Positions 7,251 to 15,714 of a stretch of DNA of 36,280 nt are shown here, in pieces. This DNA comes from an uncultured Acetobacteraceae bacterium. GTDB taxonomy: Bacteria; Pseudomonadota; Alphaproteobacteria; Acetobacterales; Acetobacteraceae. Within the stretch, counting starts at the first letter, position 1; each line of letters starts with the position of its first letter. The DNA is taken from the NCBI GenBank assembly GCA_943912335.1, contig CALTUD010000036.1, forward strand, positions 1 to 36,280, read 5' to 3'. Both the position numbers and the translations under genes were made by a program. The notes under the pieces were generated by a model that saw only the letters and a list, made by a program, of their open reading frames with translations, was not told where the DNA came from and did not search any database.

Positions 7251-9689
7251 ATGCTGACCCGAACCAGCCTTGCCGCTCTCCTGGCCACGACTGCCATGAC
7301 CTGCTTCGCCACGATGGCTGTGGCGCAGACGACCGGACCGGCCACCGCCAGCTCGCGGGCTGCCGCTGCGGCCGCCGCCGCGACCAGCGAGAGCGTGACG
7401 GTCACCGGCCGTTCCAGCCGCACCACCTCTCCGGGTGCGGGCCTGATGCGTGTCGAAACGGCACCGAAGGCGGTGCAGACGATCACCCGCGACTTCATCG
7501 CCAAGCAGTCGCCGACCACCAACGCGCAGCAGCTTCTGCGCATGCTGCCGTCGACCAACGTGTCGGATGTCGATCCGTACGGCCTGTATTCGGGTTCGTC
7601 TCGCGTGCGCGGCCTCGACACCGCCGAGCAGGGTTATCTGCTGGACGGTGCGCCGCTGAATGATATCGGCGCTGGCCAGTTCTATTCCAATGAGGTTCTG
7701 GAAGCCGAAGATCTGGACAGCGTTTCGCTGCAACCGGGATCGACCAATCTCGACGCGCCAGTGGTGAGCGCCGCGGGCGGCATGGTCGAGGCGACCATGA
7801 AGACCCCGGCGATGCATTCCGGCGGCCTGTTCGACGTGACGTATGGTTCCTACAAGCTGAACCGCGAGTTCATCCGTCTCGACACCGGCCTGATCGGCAA
7901 TAGCGGCATCCGGGCGATGTTCGCCTTCTCGCACACCCATGCCAACAACTGGCAGGGTCCGGGCGGCGCGGAGAAGAAGCACTTCGACTTCAAGATGGTG
8001 AAGGACTGGAGCAACGGTAGCCATGCCGGGCTGACCGTGTCCTACAACGATCAGATCAACGACAGCTACAACAGCGGCGGCGTCACCCAGGCCAACTATT
8101 ACAACCTGATCGAGAAAGGCAACAGCAACTCCTACGGAGCGACCTGGCTCGGCCCGAACACGATCACCAGCGCGAACAAGTCGGTCCTGTATTCACCGAC
8201 CAACTTCTACAAGCTGCACCAGAACCCGTTCGCGAACGTGATCGCGGTGGCTCCGGTGCATATCGTGGTGAATTCGCGCGTGTCGGTCGACGACACCCCG
8301 TATTTCTGGCACGGCATCGGCAACGGCACCGGCGCGTCGGTGCTGACCGAAGGATCGACCTATTACGGCAGCCAGAAGGTCAATCTCGACCTGAACGGCG
8401 ATGGCCGCATCAATCCTAAGACGACTGCTATCGCGCTGACGCCGTCGAACCAGGAGCAGTTCCGCCCCGGCAACACGATCAAGGCGAACGTCGCGGTCGA
8501 CAAGCACAACACGATCACCGCCGGCTGGTGGTATGAATACTCCAACCTGCTGCAGTTCTCGCCGATCGGCCATGTAGACCAGCAGAACGGCATCGCCAAC
8601 AACATCTGGGGCGTCGACAACAACTACATCCTGCCGAACGGCAAGCAGTACTACTCGCGCGACTACACGACCATCACCCAGGTCAACATGCTGTTCCTGG
8701 GCGACCATGCGAGCTATTTCGACGATCGCCTGCATGTGGATGCCGGCTTCAAGGAGACGATGGTCAGCCGCGCGCTCACCAACCGCATCCCCGGCACGAC
8801 CTATGCCCGCAACGTCAACGTCGCCATCCCGCTGCCGCAGCTCGGCATCTCCTGGCAGTTCGATCCGCACAACCAGATCTACGTGAACGGTTCGACGAAT
8901 TTCCGCGTGCCGAGCAACGTGTCGCTAGCTGACCAGATCAATAACAGCACCGGAAGGATTTCGCAGCGCGGCGGAAGCATCAAGTCGGAATACTCGATCT
9001 CCGAAGAAATCGGCTATCGCTACAACGGCCCGCTGATCGTCGGCTCGATCTCGTTCTTCAACTACAACTTCACCAACCGTCAGATCTCGCTGAACTACTT
9101 CGAAGGCACGACGCCTTACAGCTCGACGGTGAACGCGGGTGGCCAGACCACGCGCGGCGTGGACATCCAGCTCTCCACCCGTCCGATCCTGTTCCACATC
9201 CGTCCGTACGCCACGTTCGAATATCTAGATGCGACGATCGACAACAACCTGTCGGCGACCGGCACGCTGGGCGGGAAGACCGTGAACGACTACCTGCCGA
9301 CCACCGGCAAGCAGGCGATCGCCAGCCCGCATGTCCAGGCCAAGCTCGGCCTCGACTACGATGACGGCACGTTCTTCCTGGGCGCCGATCTGGATTATGT
9401 CGGTCAGCAGTACTCGACGTTCATGAACGACGAGAAGATGCCGGACTACATCACCAACAGCGTCTATGCCGGCTATCGCTTCCACAGCTTCGGCCGCTTC
9501 AAGGCGCCGCAGATCCAGATCAACTCCGGCAACCTCACCGGCGCCACCTACCGCACCGGCGTCTACACCGTGCAGAACAACGCCCAGCCGACCAAGGGCG
9601 TGTTCGGCAGCACCATCGCCGGCAGCGCGCCGGCCTACTACCTGCAGCCGGGCTTCTATATCGCCGCCACCCTCTCGACGGCGTTCTGA
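7251..9689 (+). CDS. TonB-dependent outer-membrane receptor
   Basis: An 812-residue outer-membrane active transporter driven by TonB-ExbBD. Residues 1-25 form a signal peptide (MLTRTSLAALLATTAM..., cleavage after AVA, before QTTG). An Ala-rich spacer follows, then a TonB-box-like ESVTVTG (47-53) and a plug domain (about 70-190, containing PKAVQTITRDFIAKQ, RVRGLD, GYLLDGAPLND). The rest is a beta-barrel rich in Asn, Tyr and Gly, ending in Phe (ATLSTAF), as expected for BAM-inserted proteins. An extracellular-type stretch holds DLNGDGRIN (380-388), which resembles a calcium-binding EF-hand loop. The ATG at 7251 was preferred because it begins the signal peptide. The substrate is unknown. It stands alone: no exbB, periplasmic binding protein or ABC genes adjoin it. 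Confidence 0.88.
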   Translation: MLTRTSLAALLATTAMTCFATMAVAQTTGPATASSRAAAAAAAATSESVTVTGRSSRTTSPGAGLMRVETAPKAVQTITRDFIAKQSPTTNAQQLLRMLPSTNVSDVDPYGLYSGSSRVRGLDTAEQGYLLDGAPLNDIGAGQFYSNEVLEAEDLDSVSLQPGSTNLDAPVVSAAGGMVEATMKTPAMHSGGLFDVTYGSYKLNREFIRLDTGLIGNSGIRAMFAFSHTHANNWQGPGGAEKKHFDFKMVKDWSNGSHAGLTVSYNDQINDSYNSGGVTQANYYNLIEKGNSNSYGATWLGPNTITSANKSVLYSPTNFYKLHQNPFANVIAVAPVHIVVNSRVSVDDTPYFWHGIGNGTGASVLTEGSTYYGSQKVNLDLNGDGRINPKTTAIALTPSNQEQFRPGNTIKANVAVDKHNTITAGWWYEYSNLLQFSPIGHVDQQNGIANNIWGVDNNYILPNGKQYYSRDYTTITQVNMLFLGDHASYFDDRLHVDAGFKETMVSRALTNRIPGTTYARNVNVAIPLPQLGISWQFDPHNQIYVNGSTNFRVPSNVSLADQINNSTGRISQRGGSIKSEYSISEEIGYRYNGPLIVGSISFFNYNFTNRQISLNYFEGTTPYSSTVNAGGQTTRGVDIQLSTRPILFHIRPYATFEYLDATIDNNLSATGTLGGKTVNDYLPTTGKQAIASPHVQAKLGLDYDDGTFFLGADLDYVGQQYSTFMNDEKMPDYITNSVYAGYRFHSFGRFKAPQIQINSGNLTGATYRTGVYTVQNNAQPTKGVFGSTIAGSAPAYYLQPGFYIAATLSTAF

Positions 9690-9699
9690 TCCCTGTCTT

Positions 9700-9725
9700 C
9701 GCGGCAGCCTGGAATGGCTGCCGCG
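9700..9725 (+). terminator. Hairpin after the TonB receptor
   Basis: Perfect 10-bp stem CGCGGCAGCC / GGCTGCCGCG with loop TGGAAT, ten bases after the receptor stop and before the FKBP gene. No T-run follows. It may separate the two transcription units or attenuate read-through. Confidence 0.55.
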
Positions 9726-9780
9726 TGCCAGCTGGCGCGATCGCTGCTATGGACGCGGTGATCGTCCAGCCAGAGGCACC

Positions 9781-10257
9781 ATGAGTATCCTTCGCACGTC
9801 CCTGACCGTTCTTCTTGTCGGCGCCATGGGCATCGGCGCTGCCGAGGCGAGACCGGCTCCGCTCACAGACCTGCAGCAGGCGCAGGCCTTTCTGAAGCAG
9901 AAGGCCTCCGAGCCGGGCGTGATCACCCTCCCCTCAGGGCTCGAATACAAGATCGAGGAATCGGGCGACAAGACGGGCCCGCATCCGACCGCCACCGACA
10001 GCGTCATGGTGAACTATGTCGGCAAGCTGTCCGACGGGGCGACGTTCGACGATTCCAAGGGGCAGATCGTCACGCTTCCGCTCGATCAGGTGATCAAGGG
10101 CTGGACCGAGGGCCTGCAGCTGATGCGTCCGGGCGATGTCTGGACGTTTTATGTTCCGCCCAATCTCGCATATGGCGCCAAGGGTGCGGGCCCGATCCCG
10201 CCGAATGCGGCGCTGGTGTTCCGGATCGAGCTCGTGGCCGTGTCGGGACGCGGCTGA
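9781..10257 (+). CDS. Exported FKBP-type peptidyl-prolyl isomerase
   Basis: A 158-residue isomerase with an N-terminal signal peptide (about 1-23, MSILRTSLTVLLVGAMGIGAAEA in two halves, cleavage before RPAP). After it comes one FKBP domain (about 55-158). Landmarks of the fold are VNYVGKLSDGATFDDS, VIKGWTEGLQLM, the GDVWTFYVPPNLAYG segment and the closing NAALVFRIELV. It should act on proline peptide bonds in the periplasm. It follows the receptor gene by 91 bp with a hairpin between, so cotranscription is uncertain. The ATG at 9781 is the first one giving a signal peptide. It closely resembles the FkpA/FklB-type single-domain proteins; I give no gene symbol because the family has several paralogues. 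Confidence 0.92.
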   Translation: MSILRTSLTVLLVGAMGIGAAEARPAPLTDLQQAQAFLKQKASEPGVITLPSGLEYKIEESGDKTGPHPTATDSVMVNYVGKLSDGATFDDSKGQIVTLPLDQVIKGWTEGLQLMRPGDVWTFYVPPNLAYGAKGAGPIPPNAALVFRIELVAVSGRG

Positions 10258-10277
10258 GCGGCGCAGGACAGGAAGAG

Positions 10278-10396
10278 TCTTCTTTTTCTGAAGAAAAAGA
10301 AGCAAAAAGACTTCTATCCGTTTGGTTATGGAAGCGGTGTCTGCGTCCTGCTTAAACGGATAGAAGTTCTTTGGTTCTTTCTTTCAAGAAAGAACA
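10278..10396. repeat. Hairpin-ended intergenic repeat, copy 1 (likely bidirectional terminator)
   Basis: About 119 bp made of nested inverted repeats. The left hairpin has arms CTTCTTTTTCT / AGAAAAAGAAG (loop GA). A central pair CTTCTATCCGTTT (10311-10323) / AAACGGATAGAAG (10354-10366) has 13-bp perfect arms. The right hairpin has arms GTTCTTTCTT / AAGAAAGAAC (loop TC). A second copy lies at 12782-12898. Both lie between convergent genes, here between the FKBP gene (plus) and the DUF3429-type gene (minus). T-rich arms on both strands suit two-way termination. Confidence 0.8.
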
Positions 10397-10402
10397 ATTT
10401 TC

Positions 10403-10876
10403 CTAGAAGAGGCGGGCCAGCAGGACGGCGCCCAGGCACAGGATCACTATGGCGCTGAGCAACCAGCGCAGCGGCAGATAGCCGCGCGGCATGTGGCCGT
10501 TGCGGCCTGCGCGCGTTTCCACCGCCGTCACCACAGCGAAGCCGAGCAGAAGCAGCACCAGGGCCAGACGCGACCGGTCTGTCAGCAGCAGGAGCAGGGC
10601 GGCCCAGCCGGCCAGGGCGGGCAGCACGCCGAGCGCCAGACGGGCGGCGGTGACGCGTCCGCGATGCGGCGACATCACGGGATCGTCCGCGAGAGCCAGA
10701 CCCCAGTGCACGGCGCCCAGGAAGGACAGGATCACCGCGCCGTAGCCGACCACGCCGCCGACCAGACGCGGCACCGGCACGTCGGCGGGATAGAACAGGA
10801 TCGCCACCGTTCCGGCGACGAACGGGATCAGGCCGCCCAGACCGAGCAGGATGGCGAGCAGCGGCAGGGTCCTCAT
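10403..10876 (-). CDS. DUF3429-type integral membrane protein
   Basis: A 157-residue inner-membrane protein with about four to five hydrophobic segments: about 3-26, 39-58, 80-100, 104-120 and 135-156. The sequence RLVGGVVGYGAVILSFLGAVHWGLAL, read in pieces, with its G-x-x-H-W motif, and the overall length match the DUF3429 family of unknown function. The start MRTLPLLAILLG at 10876 gives the first membrane helix directly. It is divergent from eno, with 141 bp between starts, and its 3' end abuts the repeat at 10278-10396. No biochemical role can be assigned from sequence or context. Confidence 0.8.
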   Translation of the reverse strand: MRTLPLLAILLGLGGLIPFVAGTVAILFYPADVPVPRLVGGVVGYGAVILSFLGAVHWGLALADDPVMSPHRGRVTAARLALGVLPALAGWAALLLLLTDRSRLALVLLLLGFAVVTAVETRAGRNGHMPRGYLPLRWLLSAIVILCLGAVLLARLF

Positions 10877-11017
10877 GAGGCGAAACTCCGGCAAAAACGG
10901 TGACGGGACGCCAACGCGGGGCGAAAGCAGAGGTCGCATTCGCCCTGCCCACCTTGCGGAAAGCGCCCCGGGATGGTGCAACAGCGCGCCATCCCCTCGA
11001 AACCAAGAGAGTGCATC

Positions 11018-12295
<1,278 letters not shown>

Positions 12296-12301
12296 CCGGA
12301 T

Positions 12302-12333
12302 CGGGGGGCCGGAAACGGCTCCCCGTTTCTGTT
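12302..12333 (+). terminator. Intrinsic terminator of eno
   Basis: Stem CGGGGGGCCG / CGGCTCCCCG (ten pairs, one G-U) with a GAAA tetraloop, followed by TTTCTGTT. It begins seven bases after the eno stop codon. Confidence 0.8.
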
Positions 12334-12447
12334 GCCCGAGGGACACAGCGCGGCGTTTTCACGTCGCGCCGTGGTTCGTTATCTTTTCCGACACCCTTCT
12401 CGGGTTACGGTTGTTTTATCGACCGGTCCGGCAGGAGTTTCGATCCG

Positions 12448-12774
12448 ATGAGTTTCGTGCGCGCGGTCAAACGCAAGGTGAAGGCCGTTCTGCCGCCGCT
12501 GCTGTTTCTGTCCCTGGTCGGATATTTCGGCTGGAACGCCACCCAGGGCGATCACGGCCTGCGCACCTATCGCAACCAGCTCCAGCTCCTGAGCGAGGCC
12601 AATGCGGCCGAGGCTGCGGCGACCGCCGAGCAGGCGGCCTGGGCGCAGCGCGTGTCGGGCCTGCGCGATCGGTCTCTGGATGCCGACACGCTGGACGAGC
12701 GTTCACGGGCGATGTTGAACCTTGCCGAGCCGAACGAGCTGGTCGTGCCTTACGGGAAGAACAAGCTTTACTGA
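12448..12774 (+). CDS. FtsB/DivIC-family septum formation initiator
   Basis: A 108-residue bitopic protein. It has a short basic cytoplasmic start (MSFVRAVKRKVK), one membrane helix (about 14-31) and a periplasmic Ala/Glu/Gln-rich coiled coil (about 40-75, RNQLQLLSEANAAEAAATAEQ in pieces). A C-terminal segment, LDERSRAMLNLAEPNELVV, matches the conserved end of FtsB/DivIC proteins (LDERAR...L..A.P.E.V). These proteins bridge FtsL and FtsQ in the divisome. The location just after eno is the usual one for this gene in Proteobacteria. The ATG at 12448 has GGAG upstream; longer in-frame openings lie inside eno. Confidence 0.88.
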   Translation: MSFVRAVKRKVKAVLPPLLFLSLVGYFGWNATQGDHGLRTYRNQLQLLSEANAAEAAATAEQAAWAQRVSGLRDRSLDADTLDERSRAMLNLAEPNELVVPYGKNKLY

Positions 12775-12781
12775 AAGGGGC

Positions 12782-12898
12782 CTTCTTTTTCTGAAGAAAA
12801 AGAAGCAAAAAGACTTCTATCCGTTTGGGTTAGGCAGCAGCGCCGAATACGGAGCTAAACGGACAAAAGTTCTTTGGTTCTTTCTTCCAAGAAAGAAC
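12782..12898. repeat. Hairpin-ended intergenic repeat, copy 2 (likely bidirectional terminator)
   Basis: Second copy of the element at 10278-10396. The left 45 bases are almost identical (CTTCTTTTTCTGAAGAAAAA, then GAAGCAAAAAGACTTCTATCC). The right hairpin GTTCTTTCTT / AAGAAAGAAC is also kept (loop CC instead of TC). The central 30 or so bases have diverged, and the right central arm has changed (AAACGGACAAAAG). It lies between the stops of the convergent ftsB-like (plus) and ahpD (minus) genes. Confidence 0.8.
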
Positions 12899-12905
12899 AT
12901 TTGAG

Positions 12906-12931
12906 CGGCCGCACCATCTCTGGCGCGGCCG
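12906..12931 (-). terminator. Hairpin after ahpD
   Basis: On the minus strand, CGGCCGCGCC / GGTGCGGCCG forms ten pairs including one G-U, with loop AGAGAT. It lies 23 bases past the ahpD stop and just before the T-rich arm of the neighbouring repeat, which could supply the T-tract. Confidence 0.5.
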
Positions 12932-12954
12932 TTTCACGCTCCCGGCGTCGCCCG

Positions 12955-13491
12955 TCAGGCGGCCAGGGCGGCGGATTGTTCGCCTTCGATGGTGGCGGCG
13001 ACGGCATGCACCACGGCGGCGATGCGGACGGCGGCCTGGACCTGCTCCGTGGTCAGGCCGTGTGCGCGCACGGTCTTCTCGTGGCTTTCGATGCACATGC
13101 CGCAGCCGTTGATGGCGGAGACCGCCAGCGACCACAGCTCGAAATCGACCTTGTCGACGCCGGGCTTGCCGATGACGTTCATGCGCAGGCGGGCGGGCAG
13201 ATTGCCGTACTCGCCGCCGGCCAGATGCACGAAGCGGTAGTAGATGTTGTTCATGCCCATGATGGAAGCGGCGGCCTTGGCGGCATCCAGCGCTTCCGGG
13301 CTAAGCTTGGGCGCGAACTCGGCCAGCACGGCCTGCGACACGATCTCGTTGCGCGAGGCCAGGGCGGAGGCGACGAAGGTGCCCGCGAGCTGCTGCTGGG
13401 TCAGCACTGTCTCGTTGGCAAGCGAGCCGAGATTGAGGCGGAGATCCTTGGCGTAGTCGGGGATCCGGCCTTTGAGCGATTCGATCGACAT
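12955..13491 (-). CDS. ahpD: Alkyl hydroperoxide reductase AhpD
   Basis: A 178-residue thioredoxin-like disulfide reductase that recycles oxidised AhpC in the cytosol. The active-site C130-GM-C133 followed by I-E-S-H137-E and the upstream E118 fall at the numbers known for Mycobacterium tuberculosis AhpD (E118, C130, C133, H137), so this is the classical AhpD rather than a generic carboxymuconolactone decarboxylase relative. The motif NGCGMCIESHEKTVR is complete. It lies 89 bp downstream of ahpC on the same strand, so the two form an operon, divergent from oxyR. In this scheme electrons would reach AhpD from a lipoamide-type donor as in mycobacteria; that donor system is not in the window. 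Confidence 0.95.
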   Translation of the reverse strand: MSIESLKGRIPDYAKDLRLNLGSLANETVLTQQQLAGTFVASALASRNEIVSQAVLAEFAPKLSPEALDAAKAAASIMGMNNIYYRFVHLAGGEYGNLPARLRMNVIGKPGVDKVDFELWSLAVSAINGCGMCIESHEKTVRAHGLTTEQVQAAVRIAAVVHAVAATIEGEQSAALAA

Positions 13492-13580
13492 GCAGTCGTC
13501 TCCTGGCTGGGCGTTGAGGTGAAACGAACGAGGCGGGATGCGGCCGGAACCGCATCCCGCCCTGCCCGGAGAGACTGGGA

Positions 13581-14135
13581 TCAGGCCGCCGGACGGAGGT
13601 GCTCTTCGCCCTTGTTCCAGTTGCAGGGGCACAGCTCGTCGCTCTGCAGCGCGTCGAGCACGCGCAGCACTTCCTGCGGATTGCGGCCGACCGAGAGGTC
13701 GTTCACCGCCGCGTAGCGGACGATGTTGTCGGGATCGACCAGGAAGGTGGCGCGCAGGGCCACGCCTTCCTCGCGGGACAGGACGCCCGTGGCCTGCGCC
13801 AGCTCGCGCTTGATGTCGGCCAGCATCGGGATCTCCAGCGTGCGGAGATCGTCGTGGTGCAGGCGCCAGTTCAGGTGCACGAACTCGCTGTCGGTGGAGA
13901 CGCCGTAGACCACGGTGTCGCGATCCGCGAACTCGCTGTTCAGCTTGCCGAACGCGACGATCTCGGTCGGGCAGACGAAGGTGAAGTCCTTCGGCCAGAA
14001 GAACACCAGCTTCCACTTTCCGGCGTCGGACTGGTCGGTGATCTCGGTGAAGGCCGTCTTCAGGTCGATGCCGGCCGGGCCGCCCTTGACCGCCGCGAGC
14101 TTGAAGGAGGGGAAGGTGTCGCCGACTGTCAGCAT
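13581..14135 (-). CDS. ahpC: Alkyl hydroperoxide reductase AhpC (AhpD-dependent type)
   Basis: A 184-residue 2-Cys peroxiredoxin that reduces H2O2 and organic peroxides. The peroxidatic cysteine is C55 in FTFVCPTEI. The C-terminus carries two cysteines, C169 and C171 (ELCPCNW), the same three-cysteine pattern as M. tuberculosis AhpC (C61, C174, C176), which works with AhpD. The start MLTVGDTFPSF at 14135 was chosen because AGGAG lies just upstream and the family begins there; a longer in-frame opening to 14222 runs through the probable OxyR site. It is first in an ahpC-ahpD operon. Control by the divergent oxyR is likely. Confidence 0.96.
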   Translation of the reverse strand: MLTVGDTFPSFKLAAVKGGPAGIDLKTAFTEITDQSDAGKWKLVFFWPKDFTFVCPTEIVAFGKLNSEFADRDTVVYGVSTDSEFVHLNWRLHHDDLRTLEIPMLADIKRELAQATGVLSREEGVALRATFLVDPDNIVRYAAVNDLSVGRNPQEVLRVLDALQSDELCPCNWNKGEEHLRPAA

Positions 14136-14194
14136 GGAAAGCTCCTGTTGGGCTGGAGAATCAGGGGCCGGTTCGCACCGGCGCACGACGGGAA

Positions 14195-14223
14195 ATTGGT
14201 GCATCGCGTCAATTTGGTCCAAT
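14195..14223. promoter_or_regulatory. Candidate OxyR binding region between ahpC and oxyR
   Basis: A LysR-type dyad ATTG-N11-CAAT (14195-14213) runs directly into a second palindrome TTGG-T-CCAA (14214-14222). Both lie in the 121-bp divergent gap, about 60-90 bp upstream of ahpC and 35-60 bp upstream of oxyR. Two adjacent half-site pairs fit the extended footprint of OxyR. On the minus strand TTGACG overlaps the dyad and could be an ahpC -35; no convincing -10 was found. Confidence 0.5.
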
Positions 14224-14256
14224 GAAGAGTTTCACTGGCCCTGATCGACCCGCTTC

Positions 14257-15168
14257 ATGATCCTGCCGACGCCGCAGCAGCTCCGTTACCTCGTCAGCCT
14301 GGCCGAACAGCGCCATTTCGGGCGTGCGGCCGAGGCGTGCGGGGTGACGCAATCGACCTTGTCGGCCGGCATCCTGGCGCTGGAGCGGCAGATGGGGGCG
14401 GTGCTTCTGGACCGGACGGCGGGGCGGAAACCGGTGTTCACCCCGGTCGGGCGCGAGGTGACGGAACGGGCCAGGACCGCCTTGTCGGCGCTGGAAGCGG
14501 TGGCGGAAGCGGCGGCGGCCGCGAGCGAGCCGATGTCCGGCGTTCTGCGCATGGGCATCATTCCGACCCTGGCGCCGTTCGTTCTGCCGCGCCTGCTGCC
14601 GGCGATCCGGCAGGAATACCCGCGCCTGCGCCTGAAGCTGAACGAGGACGTGACGGGGAAGCTCTGCGCCAAGCTGGCCGCGGGCGCGCTCGACCTGCTG
14701 CTGATCGCCCTGCCCTCGGAATGCGACGGGCTGGATACGCGCGTGGTGGGGCGCGATCCGCTGCTGGCGGCCGTGCCCGCGGGGCATGCGCTGTCGAGCG
14801 GGCCGATCGGCCTGGCCGATCTGGAGCATCACCAGATGCTTCTGCTGGAGGACGGCCATTGCCTGCGCGACCAGGTGCTCGACGCGTGCCGGCAATCGGG
14901 GAGCTGGCGCGAGGACGCGACCACCGGGCCGTTCGCGGCGACGAGCCTGCAGACGCTGGTTCAGCTGGTCGAGAACGGATTTGGCGTGACTTTGCTGCCG
15001 CGGATCGCCGTGGAGGCGGGTCTCGTCTCCGGCGACCGCGTGGTGGTGCGTCCTCTGGGCGGCGAGCCGGTGTATCGCACGATCGGTCTGGCCTGGAGGC
15101 CGCTTTCGCCGCGCGAAAACGACTTCAGCGCGATCGCGACCCTTTTGCAGGACCGCCTGTCGCGCTGA
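14257..15168 (+). CDS. oxyR: LysR-family peroxide sensor OxyR
   Basis: A 303-residue transcription regulator activated by peroxide through an intramolecular disulfide. The N-terminal winged helix-turn-helix is clear (about 5-65, QQLRYLVSLAEQRHFGRAAE in LysR form). The redox site is EDGHC202LRDQVLDAC211. The GHCLRDQ motif and the nine-residue spacing are those of E. coli OxyR C199/C208, so this is true OxyR and not just a LysR paralogue. The C-terminal GFGVTLLPRIAVE segment is also typical. It is divergent from ahpC-ahpD, its expected target. Confidence 0.96.
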   Translation: MILPTPQQLRYLVSLAEQRHFGRAAEACGVTQSTLSAGILALERQMGAVLLDRTAGRKPVFTPVGREVTERARTALSALEAVAEAAAAASEPMSGVLRMGIIPTLAPFVLPRLLPAIRQEYPRLRLKLNEDVTGKLCAKLAAGALDLLLIALPSECDGLDTRVVGRDPLLAAVPAGHALSSGPIGLADLEHHQMLLLEDGHCLRDQVLDACRQSGSWREDATTGPFAATSLQTLVQLVENGFGVTLLPRIAVEAGLVSGDRVVVRPLGGEPVYRTIGLAWRPLSPRENDFSAIATLLQDRLSR

Positions 15169-15225
15169 AAGCCGGCGCCGTCCGGCCGTATGGCCGTTGG
15201 CGCGAAGGAGAACGGAACGCCGTTC

Positions 15226-15393
15226 TTATTTGATCTTGGCTTCGCGGTATTCGACGTGCTTGCGCGCCACGGGATCGTACTTGCGCAGCGACAGCTTGCC
15301 GGTCTGCGCGCGCGCGTTCTTCTTGGTGACGTAGAAATGGCCGGTTTCCGCGGAAGAAACGAGCTTGATCTGGATGGTGTTGGTCTTCGCCAT
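15226..15393 (-). CDS. rpmG: Large ribosomal subunit protein bL33 (cysteine-free form)
   Basis: A 55-residue ribosomal protein: MAKTNTIQIKLVSSAETGHF, then YVTKKNARAQTGKLSLRKYD, then PVARKHVEYREAKIK. There are no cysteines, so this is the zinc-independent type, which needs no metal. The start is supported by GAGGA six bases upstream and the end by a TAA. It lies between oxyR and lexA, convergent with oxyR (57 bp between stops) and divergent from lexA. A small hairpin GAACGG / CCGTTC immediately follows its stop. Length and sequence are fully canonical. Confidence 0.96.
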   Translation of the reverse strand: MAKTNTIQIKLVSSAETGHFYVTKKNARAQTGKLSLRKYDPVARKHVEYREAKIK

Positions 15394-15714
15394 GGGGTCC
15401 TCGACTGATGCTAGCCGCCGCCGTCGCGGTGGCTCCTGGACCGGCCGATGAGCACGGTCGGGAGAAGCACGGGTCGCAGCTTTGGTTCAAGGGGGCGGAA
15501 AATGCGCATGACGGCCCCGGAGGTCAAGCGTCTTCGCTTCCGGAGCGGTTTTTCCGGCCGGATTCGCGGCGTTCCGGCGGTCGTTTCGGCAGGCGGATGC
15601 CGATGCTTGACGCGAAACGGGGAACCAATATAGAACATCTGGCGGTGTTGCCGCTTTGTTCCGAGCATGGGCTCCCGACGGAAGCGGCATCGCGGATACA
15701 GGAGACACCGGTCG
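15394..15714. other. Divergent regulatory gap rpmG / lexA
   Basis: 321 bases without a gene. The right third carries the lexA promoter and LexA box. The left part should contain the rpmG promoter on the minus strand, but I could not assign -35/-10 hexamers. No convincing small ORF was seen. Confidence 0.65.
15607..15636 (+). promoter_or_regulatory. lexA promoter with LexA (SOS) box over the -10
   Basis: TTGACG (15607-15612), a 16-bp spacer and TATAGA (15629-15634) form a sigma-70-type promoter. GAAC-CAATATA-GAAC (15622-15636) is the reverse complement of GTTC-N7-GTTC, the alphaproteobacterial SOS box. It covers the -10, so LexA bound there would block its own transcription. The lexA start is 79 bp downstream. 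Confidence 0.85.
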
